From positions 23,295 through 87,294 of the forward strand of contig JAURVB010002450.1 of assembly GCA_033002965.1 (NCBI GenBank): a DNA stretch of 64,000 nucleotides, read 5' to 3'. The notes under the pieces are model-generated. The model was not told where the DNA came from. It did no database searches and saw only the letters and a list, made by a program, of their open reading frames with translations. The DNA comes from Piper betle. Its lineage: Eukaryota; Streptophyta; Magnoliopsida; Piperales; Piperaceae. A program made the position numbers and the translations under genes. Numbering within the stretch: the first letter of the stretch is position 1; each line of letters begins with the position of its first letter. Shown here piece after piece: positions 1 through 12,388 of the stretch.

Positions 1-287
1 GGTGAGGTGGCAAGGCAAAACAAAGTGGGGGGTAGGCCTTGAGTGGTCGGTGGGAAGAGAAATAGGAAAGGAGAGAAAATAGGTGGGGATAATTTTATAA
101 TAAAAATTTTGACTTAGCTAGTCACTCGGGTTAATATAATTAAGAATAATCTAATCGTTACTTAAAAACAAAAAGAAAAAATCATCCAACCGTTCACACT
201 CAAAGACTACACCGGCACGGGCACGGATTCCGTCTAGTTCGTCTTCGCAAGGCCGAGACGGCGGCGTTTTGCTGTCAAACACCGGCC
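1..287. other. 5' flank of ZW10 with tail of a GC-rich/AT-palindrome element
   Basis: The first ~60 bases are G-rich and about positions 85-150 carry the phrase 'ttttataataaaaatttt gactt...actcgggt', which recurs in the GC-rich foldback elements further right (about 11.24, 12.85, 31.3, 34.3 and 42.6 kb). I read it as the right end of one more copy cut by the window edge. The remaining ~130 bases lead into the ZW10 start codon and should hold its 5' UTR; no clear TATA box was picked out. Confidence 0.4.
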
Positions 288-3200
288 ATGGACGTCCCTG
301 ACGACGGCGGGGGCGCCGCCCCTCTCGATCTCCGACAACTCATCGCTGCCACTACCGCCGCTGGCGACGCAGACCCCGACCCTCGGCCCCCTCTCCGCCC
401 CCGACCTCCGTCTCCTCGTCGACCGCCTCCACTCTCGCTCCCTCGTCATCAAGTCCCGCGTCCGCTCCTGCATCCTCTCCCACCTCCCCGCCTTCTCCGC
501 CGCGTTCTCCGCCGCCGCTCGCTCCGTCTCCGCCGCCGACGCCATCGCCGCAGACGTCGACGCCCTCCTCGGCCTCCTCTCCCCCGGCGGCGACGGCGGG
601 ATCCGCGCGATCGTCGACGAGATCCGGGCCAAGAGTCGGGAGCGCGCGGAGAAGAAGGAGGCGCTCCGGTGCGTGCAGGCGGTGGCGGATCTGGTCCGGC
701 GGTTGGGGACGGTGGGGGAGGGGTTGGCGAGTGGGAAGGTGGTGGAGGCGGCGGCGGTGGTGAGGGGTGAGGGTGTTGTTGGGTGGGGAAGACGAGTGTT
801 CGGATTCTCCGACGGCATTGTCGTTGTTGCGGCAGGAGTGGAGGAATTGCTTCGATGAGGTCCGTAAAAATCGTTTCTATTTGGTGGGTGAACTCCTTCT
901 TTTTGCATCCGATTTGGGAATTTGAATTGTTGGGGATGTTATAGGTGCAAGAGGCTCTGGCAGGATCGATGGAGAAGGCTGTGGTGTTTGAGAGTGGCGT
1001 TGGGGAAGCCTCTATGTCAGTGAAGCATAATGTTAGTTCGGAGGGAGGTGATGACATTGAGCTTCGTAGCATCTTGACTGCAATTGAGGTACATGCTGGT
1101 TGTATTGTTTTCTTACGTTCTAATTTGGTTTCAATGTTCGGTTCGCTTTAAGAATTTAACGTTCTCTCAATTTGCAGCAAGCTGGGGTGTTCGATTATGG
1201 GTTTGCGAAGGTGGCTGACTTGGTGATCAGGCATGTTGTGTTTCCGGTAATTTGTGATGGATTCGGTATTGTTGAGGTAGAAGGTGCAAAGGAGGACGAT
1301 GGTCCGAAAATGGGGGCAATTCTTAGGCTGTCCTCAACTGGTGAAAGCGAGGTAATTGTTTGATTTTATTGTTTGGGGCAAAATTATTTGTGCTGAAATA
1401 TTATGGATAGGAATCAGCTGGAAGGTTTAGCTGTTAGACATCACTGTAACACCAAAAAGACATGGATATGATAGCACACACAAAGCTATGTGATAACAGT
1501 TTTGAAATTCTGACATTTGTGAAGGCTAACATGCAATATGCTCGTTGGATTGCACAACTTTCTTTTCTTTAAGGTCAAACAACAAATATCGTTTCTATGA
1601 ATGATATTTAATTTTGTATAAATCCGATTACGCTATTTATTGTCTGCTGATTACCTAATATTAAGATTTTGTATGATAGGCAAGGTGATCAGCATCTTTT
1701 GTAACCTCTGTTGCCTTCTAAATCTTGTGACTTGTAACCAATTTTGTCTGCATTTTCTGGATGAAATAGCTCTGTGATCTTTGTTGTCTCCATATTTTCA
1801 TATTGCATAGCCTTGGGGGGCCTGGGCTGCTGCACCCTGAGTAAGTTTATTTATTATTATTGGGCGATAATTTCCATTTACATCTAGAAACATGAGTGCC
1901 TCTAAGCTTTTTGCGGAGCGTGGAGTTCTATATGTTTCTATTTGCCTGCATTCACTGTTTGGATGAATCGTATTTCTCATGATTTTTTTCTATTGTTTTT
2001 TCTCATGGATGAGTAATATACCTTTTTTCATCAAATATTCATACAATCTGTTTTGTTTTGCATTTTTATGTACCAGGCATGATGTTTACAGAAATTGAAA
2101 AATGTAGTATTTGTGCGATTGCATTTGCTTGATGGCATATGATAAGCATCATCTTTACTATGCTTGCCATCAGACCGCTGCTGTTTCATTTTTGAATGTG
2201 TTGTCTACCTGACATGAAAGCTTTGGAATGGCATTAACCTTTTTTTTCGTTCTTATGCAGGACGCTAAATTGAGAGTTGAAACAAGCTACTCTAGACTTA
2301 AACAAATTATACAGTTTTTAAATGAATTTGTCTTTCTTCACAATGGTCTTTGGATGCAACATTTTGGAAGACTGACATGGTCAAGGATAGCTGATCTTGT
2401 TGCTTCAAATATCCTCTCCAAGGTTTGCTACAGAGAAAAAAATTATTATTTATACTCTTCTTCTTACATGGTGATGTCAAAAATGCAAAAACTATTTTTT
2501 ACTCTCTAGCTTTAATAATAATTTGTGAGAATCTACTTGGCTTAGACTCTTTAAGTAGATGGTTGCTGCTGCATACAAGAGTATTCATTCTCTGGTTGCA
2601 AAAATGTTGGCCAATGTTTAAATGGCTATGCTTTCTTTACAAGGTTTCATGTCCCTTATGCAGTGCAAACTGTTTTCTATATTATTTGCTTGAGGGGACT
2701 AAATTTGTGTTTTCTTGGTTTTTAATTTGTTCTAGTTTTAAATTTCAATTGTATTTCTTTTGGTCATTCTTTTAGAATGGATTGTTTATTATTGTACTTG
2801 ATGCTTATTTTAGGTTGTTCCAAGTGATGCATCTGAATTTTCGGAATTCCAGAAAATAATTGAAGTTACTGCACAGTTTGAGATTGCTTTAAAAGACATG
2901 AAGTTTATTTCAGCAACTGATTGTAAGGATGAAAGGTTAAGTTCTTTCGTTCAAAATGTTGAGGTCCATTTTGCATCTAAAAAAGGAGTGAAATTCTTGC
3001 ACAGGCTAGGGGTTTACTTCTGAAAAGTGATTTTACTGTTTCACTGGTGAGTATATAATGTGTAGTCCCCTTATTTTTCTTTCAACTCTCTACCATTGAT
3101 GAATAGGTACAATTTTTTGTGACTATTTGTTAGGAAGATGCTGGTAAGCAGCACAAAAGCCATGATGCTGGAGAAACTGCTGGCAACTATTCTCAGCGAC

Positions 3201-6200
3201 TAGTCGATATGCTTTTCCAGTCTGGCCAACGCATTGTGTCCGAAGCGGCCTACCAGTTGGTGAGGCTTGTGCATTGTGCATTACAGGTTATCATTTATTG
3301 ACTCTCTTAATCTTATGCATTATGTTGTTTGAAGTTTCTGTTATGTATTTTTTGGAAGAAAAGACATACTGTGAGCTACTTGAGACATCAATATTGTAGT
3401 CTTGATCTTGATCACTTTTAATATTGACCTTCTGCAGGATGCTTGTGGCTCATCCATGAAAGTCGGTGTAGAATTCTATCATGCAGCAAGAGATGCTCTT
3501 CTTCTGTATGAGGCTATTATTCCTGTTAAGGTATGTGCTTGGGCATTTTCTATTTCTTTTTTTTTTCTGTATGCTTTGAACAAAAAAATGATTCAATGTG
3601 TAGCTTTGAAACTAGGTTTTTTGTCTGTGCTGTTAATTTAGATATTTGGAGGAGTTCTTTGTTGAGCTCTAATTATATCTTAACCTTAAATCAAGGTAGA
3701 AGTGTAGTAACCTCAGCCATCTGGGAGCTGGAGAAGTTACATATTTAATTGATATGTAACTTTATGGAAAGTTCTCTGATTGTTTGTCAAATCATGTATC
3801 TTTTATGCTTTCAGAATTTATAAGAACCATATTTCAATTGTGTATTTTCAATGCATTGCAAATTCCAGAACCTGTTGTCTGCATAATATGTTAAAAGTTT
3901 ATTGGCCGTTTGTTGAAATTTAATACTTTGAAAGATTTTGGTGAATTTATGTCTTTTTACTAATTTGCTATTTGCAATACTGCATTCTTTCTCGTAACGC
4001 ATAATATATTCATATTAGTCTTTCTTGGCATCAATCTGTGTTTGTTATCTGAATTTTCCTTATGGATGCTGAATAGAGTGTCATGATATTTAACTCTTTT
4101 GTCTTTTTCACAAAGCTAGAGAAGCAGTTAAATAGCATCAATCAAGTGGCCATATTAGTTCACAACGATTGCTTATATTTGTCCCAAGAAATTTTTGGAC
4201 TTGTATTTCAGGTCAGTAGAGCTTATCTTATATGATTTAATTGAAATTATATCATTTTTTTGGTAATGTTTTTAACTATCTTCATACATTGGACAATATG
4301 ACTTTGACAGAAATATGGAAGTAATAAGCTTAGGCATTATTTTCTTGAACATGTTAATTTCAGCTTCCTCGTGAATGGATTTTAAGAACTTGTGGTTCAT
4401 AGTATTGTATACAATACATAGCCACTGAGGATCATGCGCATTTTTTCCTGTCAAATGTCGAAATTAGTGGATGGTAACTATATACATGGACAAAGATACA
4501 TTGTTTCATTACATACCTGCACAAATCTAGGTAATTATCCTTTTGTGGGGGCCCAAAGCTTTTGGGATATGCTTGTGGCTGTAAAATGGGAATGTGATAG
4601 GTCAAATACTGTCATCTTTATATGCAATAAAGTGATGTTTAAGATGAAGGCCACATGTGTTATCTGGATTTTTTGTCATTGAGTGATGAATTTTGGTTTT
4701 ATATGTGGTAGACTTGAAGTGAGTATACCTGATTCCTCCTATATAGGATGTAATTATATCTGATTCTCCTATATCTGGAATCTATGTGTCCTTTTCAGTA
4801 CCGTTCCTATTTTCCAGCTGGCTTGAAAGAAAATGCTGTGTTTGTTGATTTGGCGCTTAAGTTCCATCAAAGGGCAGAGGAAATACTTGAGAAGCAGTTA
4901 CAACTTGTTATTTTTAGCTTGAATGAGGTAACAATTTAGCTTGAATGTTTTTTTCGTGGACATTTTTAGTGCCAAATGCCAATTGAAGCTGACTTATGCT
5001 TTGTGTACTTACATTGTATGCAATTAATTTCATTATATTTTCCTTGTTCGACAAGATAAGGCCATAGATGGTGCGGATGGGTTTCAGAATACGCATCAGA
5101 GGCAACAGTACGAGTCTGCAAAGTTTAGCATTGAGCAGGTGTTGAAGTAGTGCTGTCTAATTCTGTTTTCTCTATGATATGGGAACTAAAATACTGATTA
5201 GAGTTTTCAACTTGAGCATATTCTTTTTTGTTGCTTATTTTATTTTTTAAGTATTAAGTTTTTTATTGATGTTCTTGTTGGCAGTGAGTCTGATGGTTCT
5301 GTCAAATACTGAAAATAATTCTTGTTTAGGTAGTTTTCTAGTTTAGGGAGCTGCTGCTCTTTTTGACTTAGAGATTTGACTCATTTTAATTTGGTAAACA
5401 GAACTATTTGACTTCATTTTTTGTCTTTATAATTTAACATTTGTTCTTGCAATTATGCAATTTAATTTGAATGTAGAAAAAAATAGTCATGTTTGATTGT
5501 CTTTCTTGTAGCAAAGCAACATAGTTTTCTGTTTTTTTGTTAGATGAAATGTAATGGTGCGAACTGATAGCATCTTTGTGCAGGTTGTATTCATCCTTGA
5601 GAAAGTACGTCTTATTTGGGATCCACTTTTATTGCAATCTGAGTACAAGAAACTAATGTGCAAAGTCCTAGATTCTGTATTGTCCAGGATTGCAACAGAC
5701 GTACTCCAATTGGATGACTTGGCTGCTGTGGAAACATTACAGGTGTTAACTTTTGTGAATCTGCATTTTTCTAGATGAATTAAACCTTTTGTTCTAATTT
5801 CTTTTTTTGTCTTAAATACTTGCAGCTTCAGAATCTGATACATGTTATTCTTGAAAATCTATCTTCCTTGTTGGATTCTCTTGTTGAAGAAGAAAGAGTT
5901 TCAGAAGATAACATATGGGCTCTGCTAGATAAGCAGGTGCCTTCTTTATGTAAACTACGTAAAGTAGCTGGTGGGTTCTATAGCAAATTTTTTTATAACT
6001 TTGAACATGTTTCTATTTCTAGACACTGATCCTAGTAACTATTTGCAGACCTGTTAGATATGACTTTAAAATCTATCACATCATGTTGGGAGAGTGGCGA
6101 TCTATTTAGATGTGGCTTTTCAGCATTGGAGGTACGATATAATGCATGGTATAAGTTGCTTATATTAGAAGGATGCTTCAGTTTTTCTCATTTGTATTGG

Positions 6201-6531
6201 ACCAGAGGTTATTTCAAATTTGTATGTGTTGTATAGAGTTTATCATGATAGTTTTTGTCTTTGTGTATGTGCTAATGCAAGAAGGATCAAGTATTATTCA
6301 TTATTGGTAATAATTTTGAAGTAATTAGTTCAGCTTGAGGCACAGCCCGCTGAAGGTTATATTTACTTTTGATTGGTTCTTATTGGGGTTTGGTCTGCTT
6401 GCATTTGTCGACCACTAATGCAATATATTTTATTTCATCAGGTTCAGAGTGTTATAAAGGCAATATTTACTGATTCTCCTTTGAGAAAGGAATGCCTGTG
6501 GAGGATAGAAGATTCTAACTCGTGGGAATAA
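288..6531 (+). CDS. ZW10: ZW10 homologue (NRZ/Dsl1-type tethering subunit, MIP1-like), 14 exons, three single-base frame breaks
   Basis: Plant ZW10 homologues (MAG2-interacting protein MIP1 in Arabidopsis) belong to a peripheral ER tethering complex for Golgi-to-ER vesicles; the animal protein also serves the kinetochore. Exons by GT-AG sites and conserved frame: 288-859, 945-1088, 1178-1351, 2261-2422, 2814-3046, 3134-3286, 3438-3530, 4116-4211, 4799-4927, 5061-5138, 5584-5742, 5826-5970, 6049-6131, 6442-6531. Landmarks are LSAPDLRLLVDRL in exon 1, FGRLTWSRI in exon 4, ADGFQNTHQ in exon 10 and FTDSPLRKECLWRIED at the C-terminus. The model gives about 769 residues, near the family's usual length. 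The frame breaks three times: one extra C in the run at 387-391, one extra G near 764-767, and one missing base near 2988-2991. With these discounted, exons 1 and 5 become whole codons and every other junction is in phase. Either these are assembly homopolymer errors or the gene is recently dead; I favour errors because no stop codon or splice-site loss accompanies them. Confidence 0.9.
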
Positions 6532-7992
6532 GTTCATTGTCCTCCACATGGAGATGGATTATTCCTCCAAGTGAGGTTAATGACTTTGTGCCACTTGCAG
6601 ATTAATTTGTTGATTAATGCACCTTCGGGAGAAGAAGATGGTACAGTTAGTTTTTACACTCTGATATAGAGCTGAATACAAGATGTAAAGAACTAAAATC
6701 AGGTTTCAAAACTTGACTGGATTTCTAGCAGAGATCGTGCTAGTCTGGTGCAAGCCACAGTAGCGGCATCTCTCTACAGTCGACAAGCTCCCAGGAAACA
6801 CCAAAGAATGCTTCAATTCTTTGCATATGCAGTCTGTAAATTCTTTGGTTGGTAAACTTATACACAACAGTGTCTCATTATGAGAAATTTTGGTTAGTTT
6901 GCTTGGCTGCAACAGCATATCATATCTGTTGTCAATAGTCAAAAGTTAAACAATGTATGTCTGCTATCTGTATCTGTTGCCAATTTTTTGGGTTGAGATT
7001 AGCATTTTGGTTCTACTTTTTTTATCTGATCAGATAACTATTAACCACTGCCAAGTTTTATTTTGCCTGGTATCAATCAATCCAGGGGATCAACAGCCAG
7101 CTTGTTTGAACTTGTTGGTTTGGCATGTATGCTAGCAAACAGTGAAATATAAGATAGGTTAACTGAGACCATTGGAGCATGGTGCAAAAAGGTAACATCG
7201 GCACATATTGAGTAGTACGAAGTGTATCTCGGATTCTCAATACATCCAATCAAAAGAATCCGAACATATGATATAGCAGGGCAGGCAGAAGTGAAGTATC
7301 AGCACAGCTTTTCTTGAGCATTCAACTTCAATCATTTTGGAGACGAAAAATTAGCATCTGATCTTTCTATTTGATTTCCATGAAACTTTTCGTCTATGGC
7401 CTTATATATTTGCACAGATTTTCTTCAATAATATTTTGCTCTTTGATTTACACAAAAAAACATTCAATCGATGTGGCAATGTAATTAACTAGACTGATTG
7501 CATCAGATTGTAGATGGTAATGATAATGTTAGTGAGCTAAAAAAAATGATAAAATGTGAGAAGATTATGATGTTTGATGCTTTTATGAACTATCAAGGAT
7601 TTTTTTAAATTTTTTAAATTTTTATGAATTATCAATTTGGGGAACTGATAGCCCATCAGTGGCCCCTAAAAACTGAAGAAGGGAAGCCACAGAAAAGAAT
7701 TTTGCCATGTGTGAGTTATGACAGATTAGTCCACCTTATTTTCAATTGTGTCATCATTCTTATTATACAGTCCGGATGAAGAATCTTGCTCATCATCCAT
7801 TCCCATATCCAAACAAAATCTCCAAAAAAAGGCTGGCAAATTGTCAAATTTCCCATCACTCAAAAAACCAAATTCCCGGCTCTTTTATCTCACTTCTTTG
7901 AGCCATCACCACCACCCACCAACCACCAACCTTAAATCTAAGCATTCAGAATTCAATATCATGAACAAAGAAAGAAGAGAGGCAAAGGCAGT
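6532..7992. other. 3' UTR of ZW10 and AT-rich intergenic DNA
   Basis: No gene is visible. The first few hundred bases should be the ZW10 3' UTR. The rest is AT-rich and unique within the window. About 7,900-7,992 is a CT/CA-rich then purine-rich stretch that fits the 5' UTR of the following small gene; an ATG at 7,961 opens a short overlapping upstream reading frame out of phase with the main start. Confidence 0.5.
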
Positions 7993-8304
7993 ATGGAGAG
8001 GTCCACTTCCAGCAAAAGCAGTGAAGATGATAAAGCTGGGATTGTGTCATGCTGGGGCAGATTGAAGCTCCCGTTCCTAAGAAGTAGAATATCTTTCTGC
8101 TTGAGAGAAGTGTTCACAAAGAAGAGGAGAGTTAAGATGGTGAATTTCAGGTATGACCCACTTAGTTATTCTCAGAACTTTGATGAAGGTGGATTAATGG
8201 AGGAAGAAATGCAGAACAGCTTCTCCTCAAGGTATGCTGCCTTGTCTTCAAAGTCAGCTCAACCTGATAGGCAGGAACAGGTCTTACAGAGTATATGGGA
8301 ATAG
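7993..8304 (+). CDS. Small conserved plant protein of 103 aa with FRYDPLSYSQNFD motif
   Basis: A single-exon ORF of 103 codons. The N-terminal part is Ser/Lys/Glu-rich, followed by SCWGRLKLPF (about residues 19-28), a basic stretch with KKRRVK (about 43-48) and the central FRYDPLSYSQNFD (about 52-64), then an acidic/Ser region with FSSRYAA. I recall this motif order (a Cys-Trp-Gly segment, then F-R-Y-D-P-L-S-Y-x-x-N-F-D, then S-x-R-Y) from a family of small, functionally uncharacterised plant proteins, some reported as stress-responsive. There is no signal peptide or membrane segment. The ATG was chosen because it precedes the conserved block and an upstream ATG at 7,961 is out of frame. Function is unknown; codon use and motif conservation support a real gene. 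Confidence 0.7.
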   Translation: MERSTSSKSSEDDKAGIVSCWGRLKLPFLRSRISFCLREVFTKKRRVKMVNFRYDPLSYSQNFDEGGLMEEEMQNSFSSRYAALSSKSAQPDRQEQVLQSIWE

Positions 8305-8716
8305 AAAGGGGATTAAGGAATTGATAAACTTTTGAGTTCTTAGATATAAGAACTGATTTTTTGTTGTAAGTCTCATTTCTTGGCAGGAAAATGCATGCAT
8401 GATGATCCTTGTGTATTTAAATTTCTATGCAAGAGATGAGGAAAACTAATTACTGGAATGTACTTTTGATGAAATGCATATTTTCACACCTGAAATCTTT
8501 CATATTTTTGGTTTATTTTACATTTTTTTCCTGCATGTTTCCTACATTTTTTTTACGTTGGTATAAGGTTGATGATCATAATAATAACTAAGCTAAATTC
8601 TGCATGCTATATACACAAACATACAATGCGTTATAGCATATTTCTAAATCACACATCTATCTTAAATAGTTCTGTTACGATGTTTAATACAAGAAATAGC
8701 ATTTGAACCCTAGCTA
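8305..8716. other. 3' flank, nothing recognised
   Basis: AT-rich DNA between the small gene and the convergent LecRK pseudogene. It probably contains the 3' UTRs of both. No ORF or repeat was recognised. Confidence 0.4.
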
Positions 8717-10345
8717 GAGGCCATTTTCAATGCCGGTCAAAGAGATAGAATCTTGGCCAGAGTGATCCACCTGCATGGTTGGTACCCATAAACAGGAACA
8801 GGCATTGCCAATGGAAGCTGGGGAAGGGATACTTCAAAACTCAGAACTTGAATTGCCTCTTTGATACAAGGTCTAAGATTATGAACAGGATGAGCACACC
8901 ATAGCCCAACAACCAACAAGCTCTCCATCTGTTTCACATCAAACACTTGCCCCAATCTCTCATTTGCAGCATCAACAACCTTTCCTTCTCCATAGAGGCA
9001 CCATACCCAATCCACCAATCTCACCCTTGACTCCTCAACATCATGCTACACAGTTCTTCTCCCACAGGCAATCTCCAAGGCCACAATTCCAAAGCTGTAG
9101 ACCTCAGACTCCTTGCTAGCCTTGCCCTTTGTTATGTACATCCATGCTAGGCTAGTGTTGTTGCCAAAGAGATGTGAATCAAGGCAACCATTTGGCATGA
9201 ACTCAAACGAGTAGGAACTCACCTTGGTCTTGGCACCAACCTATAAGTCTAACAAGATTCCCGTGTCTAATGCTGCCAATGATTAGTACTACTGTTAGAC
9301 ATGTCCTCTTCCCATCATTTGATCTTCTCAACATCCTCTTCACGGTCACTTCCATCTTGTACTCTTCCACAGAACCCCCTTATAAACTGATCCAAACCCG
9401 CTTTGTCCCAATTTCTTTTGATCAGAGAAATTGTTGGCGGCCTTTAAAAGTTCCTGGTAACCAAACCTTCTAGGCCATGCCCCTCTTTGGTCTAGAACAC
9501 CACAAATGGAACTAAGTTGATTATCTAATTTTGGATGTGGGTTACTCTTCTTGAGCCAGATAATTGAGCTTGAGATCAGAGTAAGAATTAAGAGACCAGC
9601 TAAAACGGCAGAAAAGATCAACCATATATCAATACCATTTGGCTTGTGATTGTTACTGGTATTAACCTGACGCAGCTCCGTGTCAAAAGTTGAGCTGAAT
9701 TGCCATGAGTGAATGGTGTGCTGCTCAAATGTGTGACCGGTAGTGGCTGCAAACCCTGCAACAGCCCACTCTGTCAAAACACACATCAGATCAATCTCAT
9801 GTTGAAGGTTGTATCTTTGAGGCACACCATCATAAGAGATTGACGCATTCAACACTTTTGTGGTAGAGTTGCAAGTGATCCTGGCCCTGCCCATCTGCCT
9901 ACAATGCAAGCTACAGTTCCATGGCACATCAACCTACGAGTCAAGTGCGTTTACATTGATATCCACATGCTCATATGGTGGATCAAACTCAGGGCTCACA
10001 AATGAATCCAACTCAACCGATATTATGTGATTGTCAGGACCAGATTTGTATGTGGGAAGAGTTGGAAAGCCCCCACGGAGTTAAGAGGCGTGTGTGAAAA
10101 GGAGAGAATATAACCATACGCAGGCCTATTGATTGTGTCAATGGTGAAGGAGAAGGTGGTATTGAAATCTGAGACGTGTTGAGTCGCACATCCCACATTT
10201 TTATGGGTTTGTTGTATGTGGCTCTACCAACACGAAAATGAGTATCGTTAATAGTGAGGTCGATGGAGCCGGCGGTGTTGATGGCTCCATCACCTTCATA
10301 AACCATGCTAGTATTGGAACCAAAGGAAGGGATGCTGATGAAAAC
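8717..10345 (-). pseudogene. Decayed L-type lectin receptor kinase (LecRK) with catalytic core deleted
   Basis: Read on the minus strand from about 10,345: a lectin N-terminus with IPSFGSNTSMVYEGDGA, broken within ~100 bases by frameshift and deletion (MWDVRLNTSQ instead of a continuous strand), then a lectin C-terminal half with MGRARIT, a transmembrane segment (IDIWLIFSAVLAGLLILTL) and a juxtamembrane/P-loop with GQSGFGSVYKG, which then shifts frame (about 9,350). Further on, the text runs from the 'LFGNN' segment straight into 'YITKGKASKES', so the HRD catalytic loop, DFG and APE motifs are gone. A stop interrupts the segment equivalent to GRRSVEH. The C-terminal lobe (WVWCLYGEGKVVDAANERLG) remains readable at 8,737-9,024. 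It is more distant from LecRK A/B/C than they are from each other but close to the fragments at 29.8 and 63.5 kb, so it belongs to a second LecRK subgroup. Confidence 0.88.
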
Positions 10346-10670
10346 TGAGCTCGATGATTGAATGAGAATAGAGATGACTACAAGAAGATGTAGAAGGATT
10401 TGGGTACGTGGTGTTGCAAATTATCAATGTTAGAGGTGATGATGTTTTATAGGCAAAATGTCTACGAGTAACACTTTTATATTATACATATCAGCTACTA
10501 CGTAATTAGTGTAATAATACATAATGTGAAGATTAAACTGATTTAATCTGATCCAATAATAAATAAATATCCAAATATTAAATTGCGTGTCTTTTATTCA
10601 TTAGCACGTCAGAGAGTTATCAAGTCGTCATGTCCCAATATATAATTGGTGTCTATATTCATTCGTTGGA
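10346..10670 (-). other. Former upstream flank of the LecRK pseudogene
   Basis: About 10,430-10,570 ('acgagtaacacttttatatt', 'ctactacgtaattagtgta') is repeated almost unchanged at about 30,660-30,790, upstream of the LecRK fragment on the same strand there. The two relics are therefore duplicates that carried their 5' flank with them. Confidence 0.6.
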
Positions 10671-10688
10671 TAATATATATATATATAT
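10671..10688. repeat. (TA)n microsatellite at left edge of GC-rich element
   Basis: A short TA run directly adjoining the left end of the GC-rich insertion that follows. The same insertion ends at a second TA run (12,371-12,388). Confidence 0.8.
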
Positions 10689-12370
10689 GGATATATGCGG
10701 CAAAGGAGGCTGTGCTGCACTTTTCAGCCGTTGGATGGAATCATCCAATGGCTGAAAATTAACCCGTTTTCAGCCCCTCCCCCCCCTTTCCCCGCTTTCA
10801 CTCCCCCGCCACGTCTCTTCCCCCTCTTGTGCCCCTGCCCCTCGCCCCGCCTTGTGGCCCTCTTCTCCTGCTGTGCCCTTCCTCCCCCCCCCCTCTATTT
10901 TGTCGTGCCGCTTTGAGTCACTCGGGTTCGCCGTAGTTGTGAAGTGGCGATGCTCGGCGGAGTCGTTGGCTGGCAGCTGGGCGGCTTGTGGTCCAACACT
11001 AGCGAAAGCTGCAACAACGACGAAGTAGAGGAGCTTCCTATGTTTCTCCACCAGTCGCGGTGCAGCACGGCCGGCTGGAGGCGATCGACTTGGGAGTCCG
11101 GTGAGGAGACGATTGCAGCACGGCCAGCGGTGGTGTAGGTGACGGCGGTGGACGATGTCACCGATTGTCAGGGTGGTACGACAAAAACAGAGGAGGGGGC
11201 GGTCGTTAGTAGGGGACAACGTTGGGGGTGAAAGGGCAAGTTTGTAATAAAAACTTAGACTCGCTCCCAAATCGAGCCAATATTATGAAATAAATTTAAG
11301 AAAAATACATCCTAAAAAATATAAAAAAGTATAGTAAAATACTATAAAATAAAATAATTGAGTTCTAATGAATTATTTTATTTTATAAAATTTTACTCTA
11401 TTTTTTAAATTTTTCGAGATTTAATTCGTAATATTCATTCAAGTCGAGAAGGAAATGGAGCAAGGGTAGTTTTATAATAAAAATTTGATTTGTTCCAGAC
11501 TCGAGTCAATGTTAAGAAATATATCTCAAAAATATAAAAAATACAGTAAAATACCATAAAATAAAATAATCCATTAGAACTTTAGTTTTGTAATAAAAAA
11601 TTGACTCGCTCCCGACTCAAGTCAATATTATGAATATATCTCAAAATATATAAAAATACAGTAAAATACCATAATAAAACAATCTATTAGAACTCATTAT
11701 TTTATTTGATAATATTTTCCTATATTTTTGAATGTTTCTAGGTAAAGCTTTTATTATGAAATTATTTTATATTATTTTTTAAAATTCATTGCATAATATT
11801 GATCCGAGCTGGGAGCTAAGTCAAATTTTTATTATGAAATTGCCATCGCCCTTTCCTCCCCCCCCCCCTCTGTTTTGCCCCGCCACCCCACCGCTGGCCG
11901 CCTGCTAGCCAGCGACTTCGCCTCACCAGTGCTGTCACCGCCTCGCCACTGCCTCCCTTCTTTCCCCTTCTCCCTACCCCGGTGACCCACTGCCTTCCTA
12001 TTTTCCATCTGGGTCAACCACTATCGCCCACCAACCTTGGTGATGATGACATCCGGCGACGCCTCTTCCCCCCTTTCCAACTCTTCCCCAAGCATGGACG
12101 GCAAGTGCACGGCGACTCAGGTGACCCAAGGCGGCGGGGCAAAACAGGGGGCGGGATCGGGGACGACACGACCTGGAGGACGGAGGCGTGGAGGACGTAG
12201 GTTGTGGAGGACGGCGGCGTGGAGGAGGCCAAGGCAGTAGACGGCAAGCGTGGAGGAGGCTAGGTTAGTGGGAGCTGCGCGGCAAAACAGGGGAGATTGC
12301 CGGTGTGGGTGCGTGGGGGGATGAAATTTATTTACAGCCGTTGGATTCAATCTAAAGCAAACCTTTCTCC
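10689..12370. mobile_element. GC-rich foldback element between two (TA)n runs
   Basis: The left end carries 'cagccgttggat' facing 'atccaatggctg' (10,727-10,758); the right end carries 'cagccgttggattcaatc' (about 12,336-12,354). Related ends occur at 31,655-31,735. Inside are poly-C/poly-G tracts, GC-rich stretches with long spurious ORFs on both strands, and an AT-rich core (11,240-11,790) of back-to-back modules built of 'gtaataaaaactt gactcgctccc', 'tcaatattatgaaat' and 'acagtaaaatac'. No transposase is present. It looks like a non-autonomous DNA transposon, perhaps of the kind that targets TA microsatellites (compare rice Micron elements) or a Mutator-like carrier. The class is not settled. 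Confidence 0.55.
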
Positions 12371-12388
12371 TATATATATATATATATA
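12371..12388. repeat. (TA)n microsatellite shared by two adjacent elements
   Basis: This TA run separates the right end of one GC-rich element from the left end of the next, with no other sequence between them. Confidence 0.8.

Noticed and set aside
234..1072. Long minus-strand and alternative-frame ORFs over the first ZW10 exon
   Set aside because: GC-rich composition keeps several frames open; only the frame with the ZW10 landmarks continues across the splice sites.
2425..2775. 116-codon ORF in a ZW10 intron
   Set aside because: Hydrophobic T-rich intron translation, flanked by good splice sites of the host gene.
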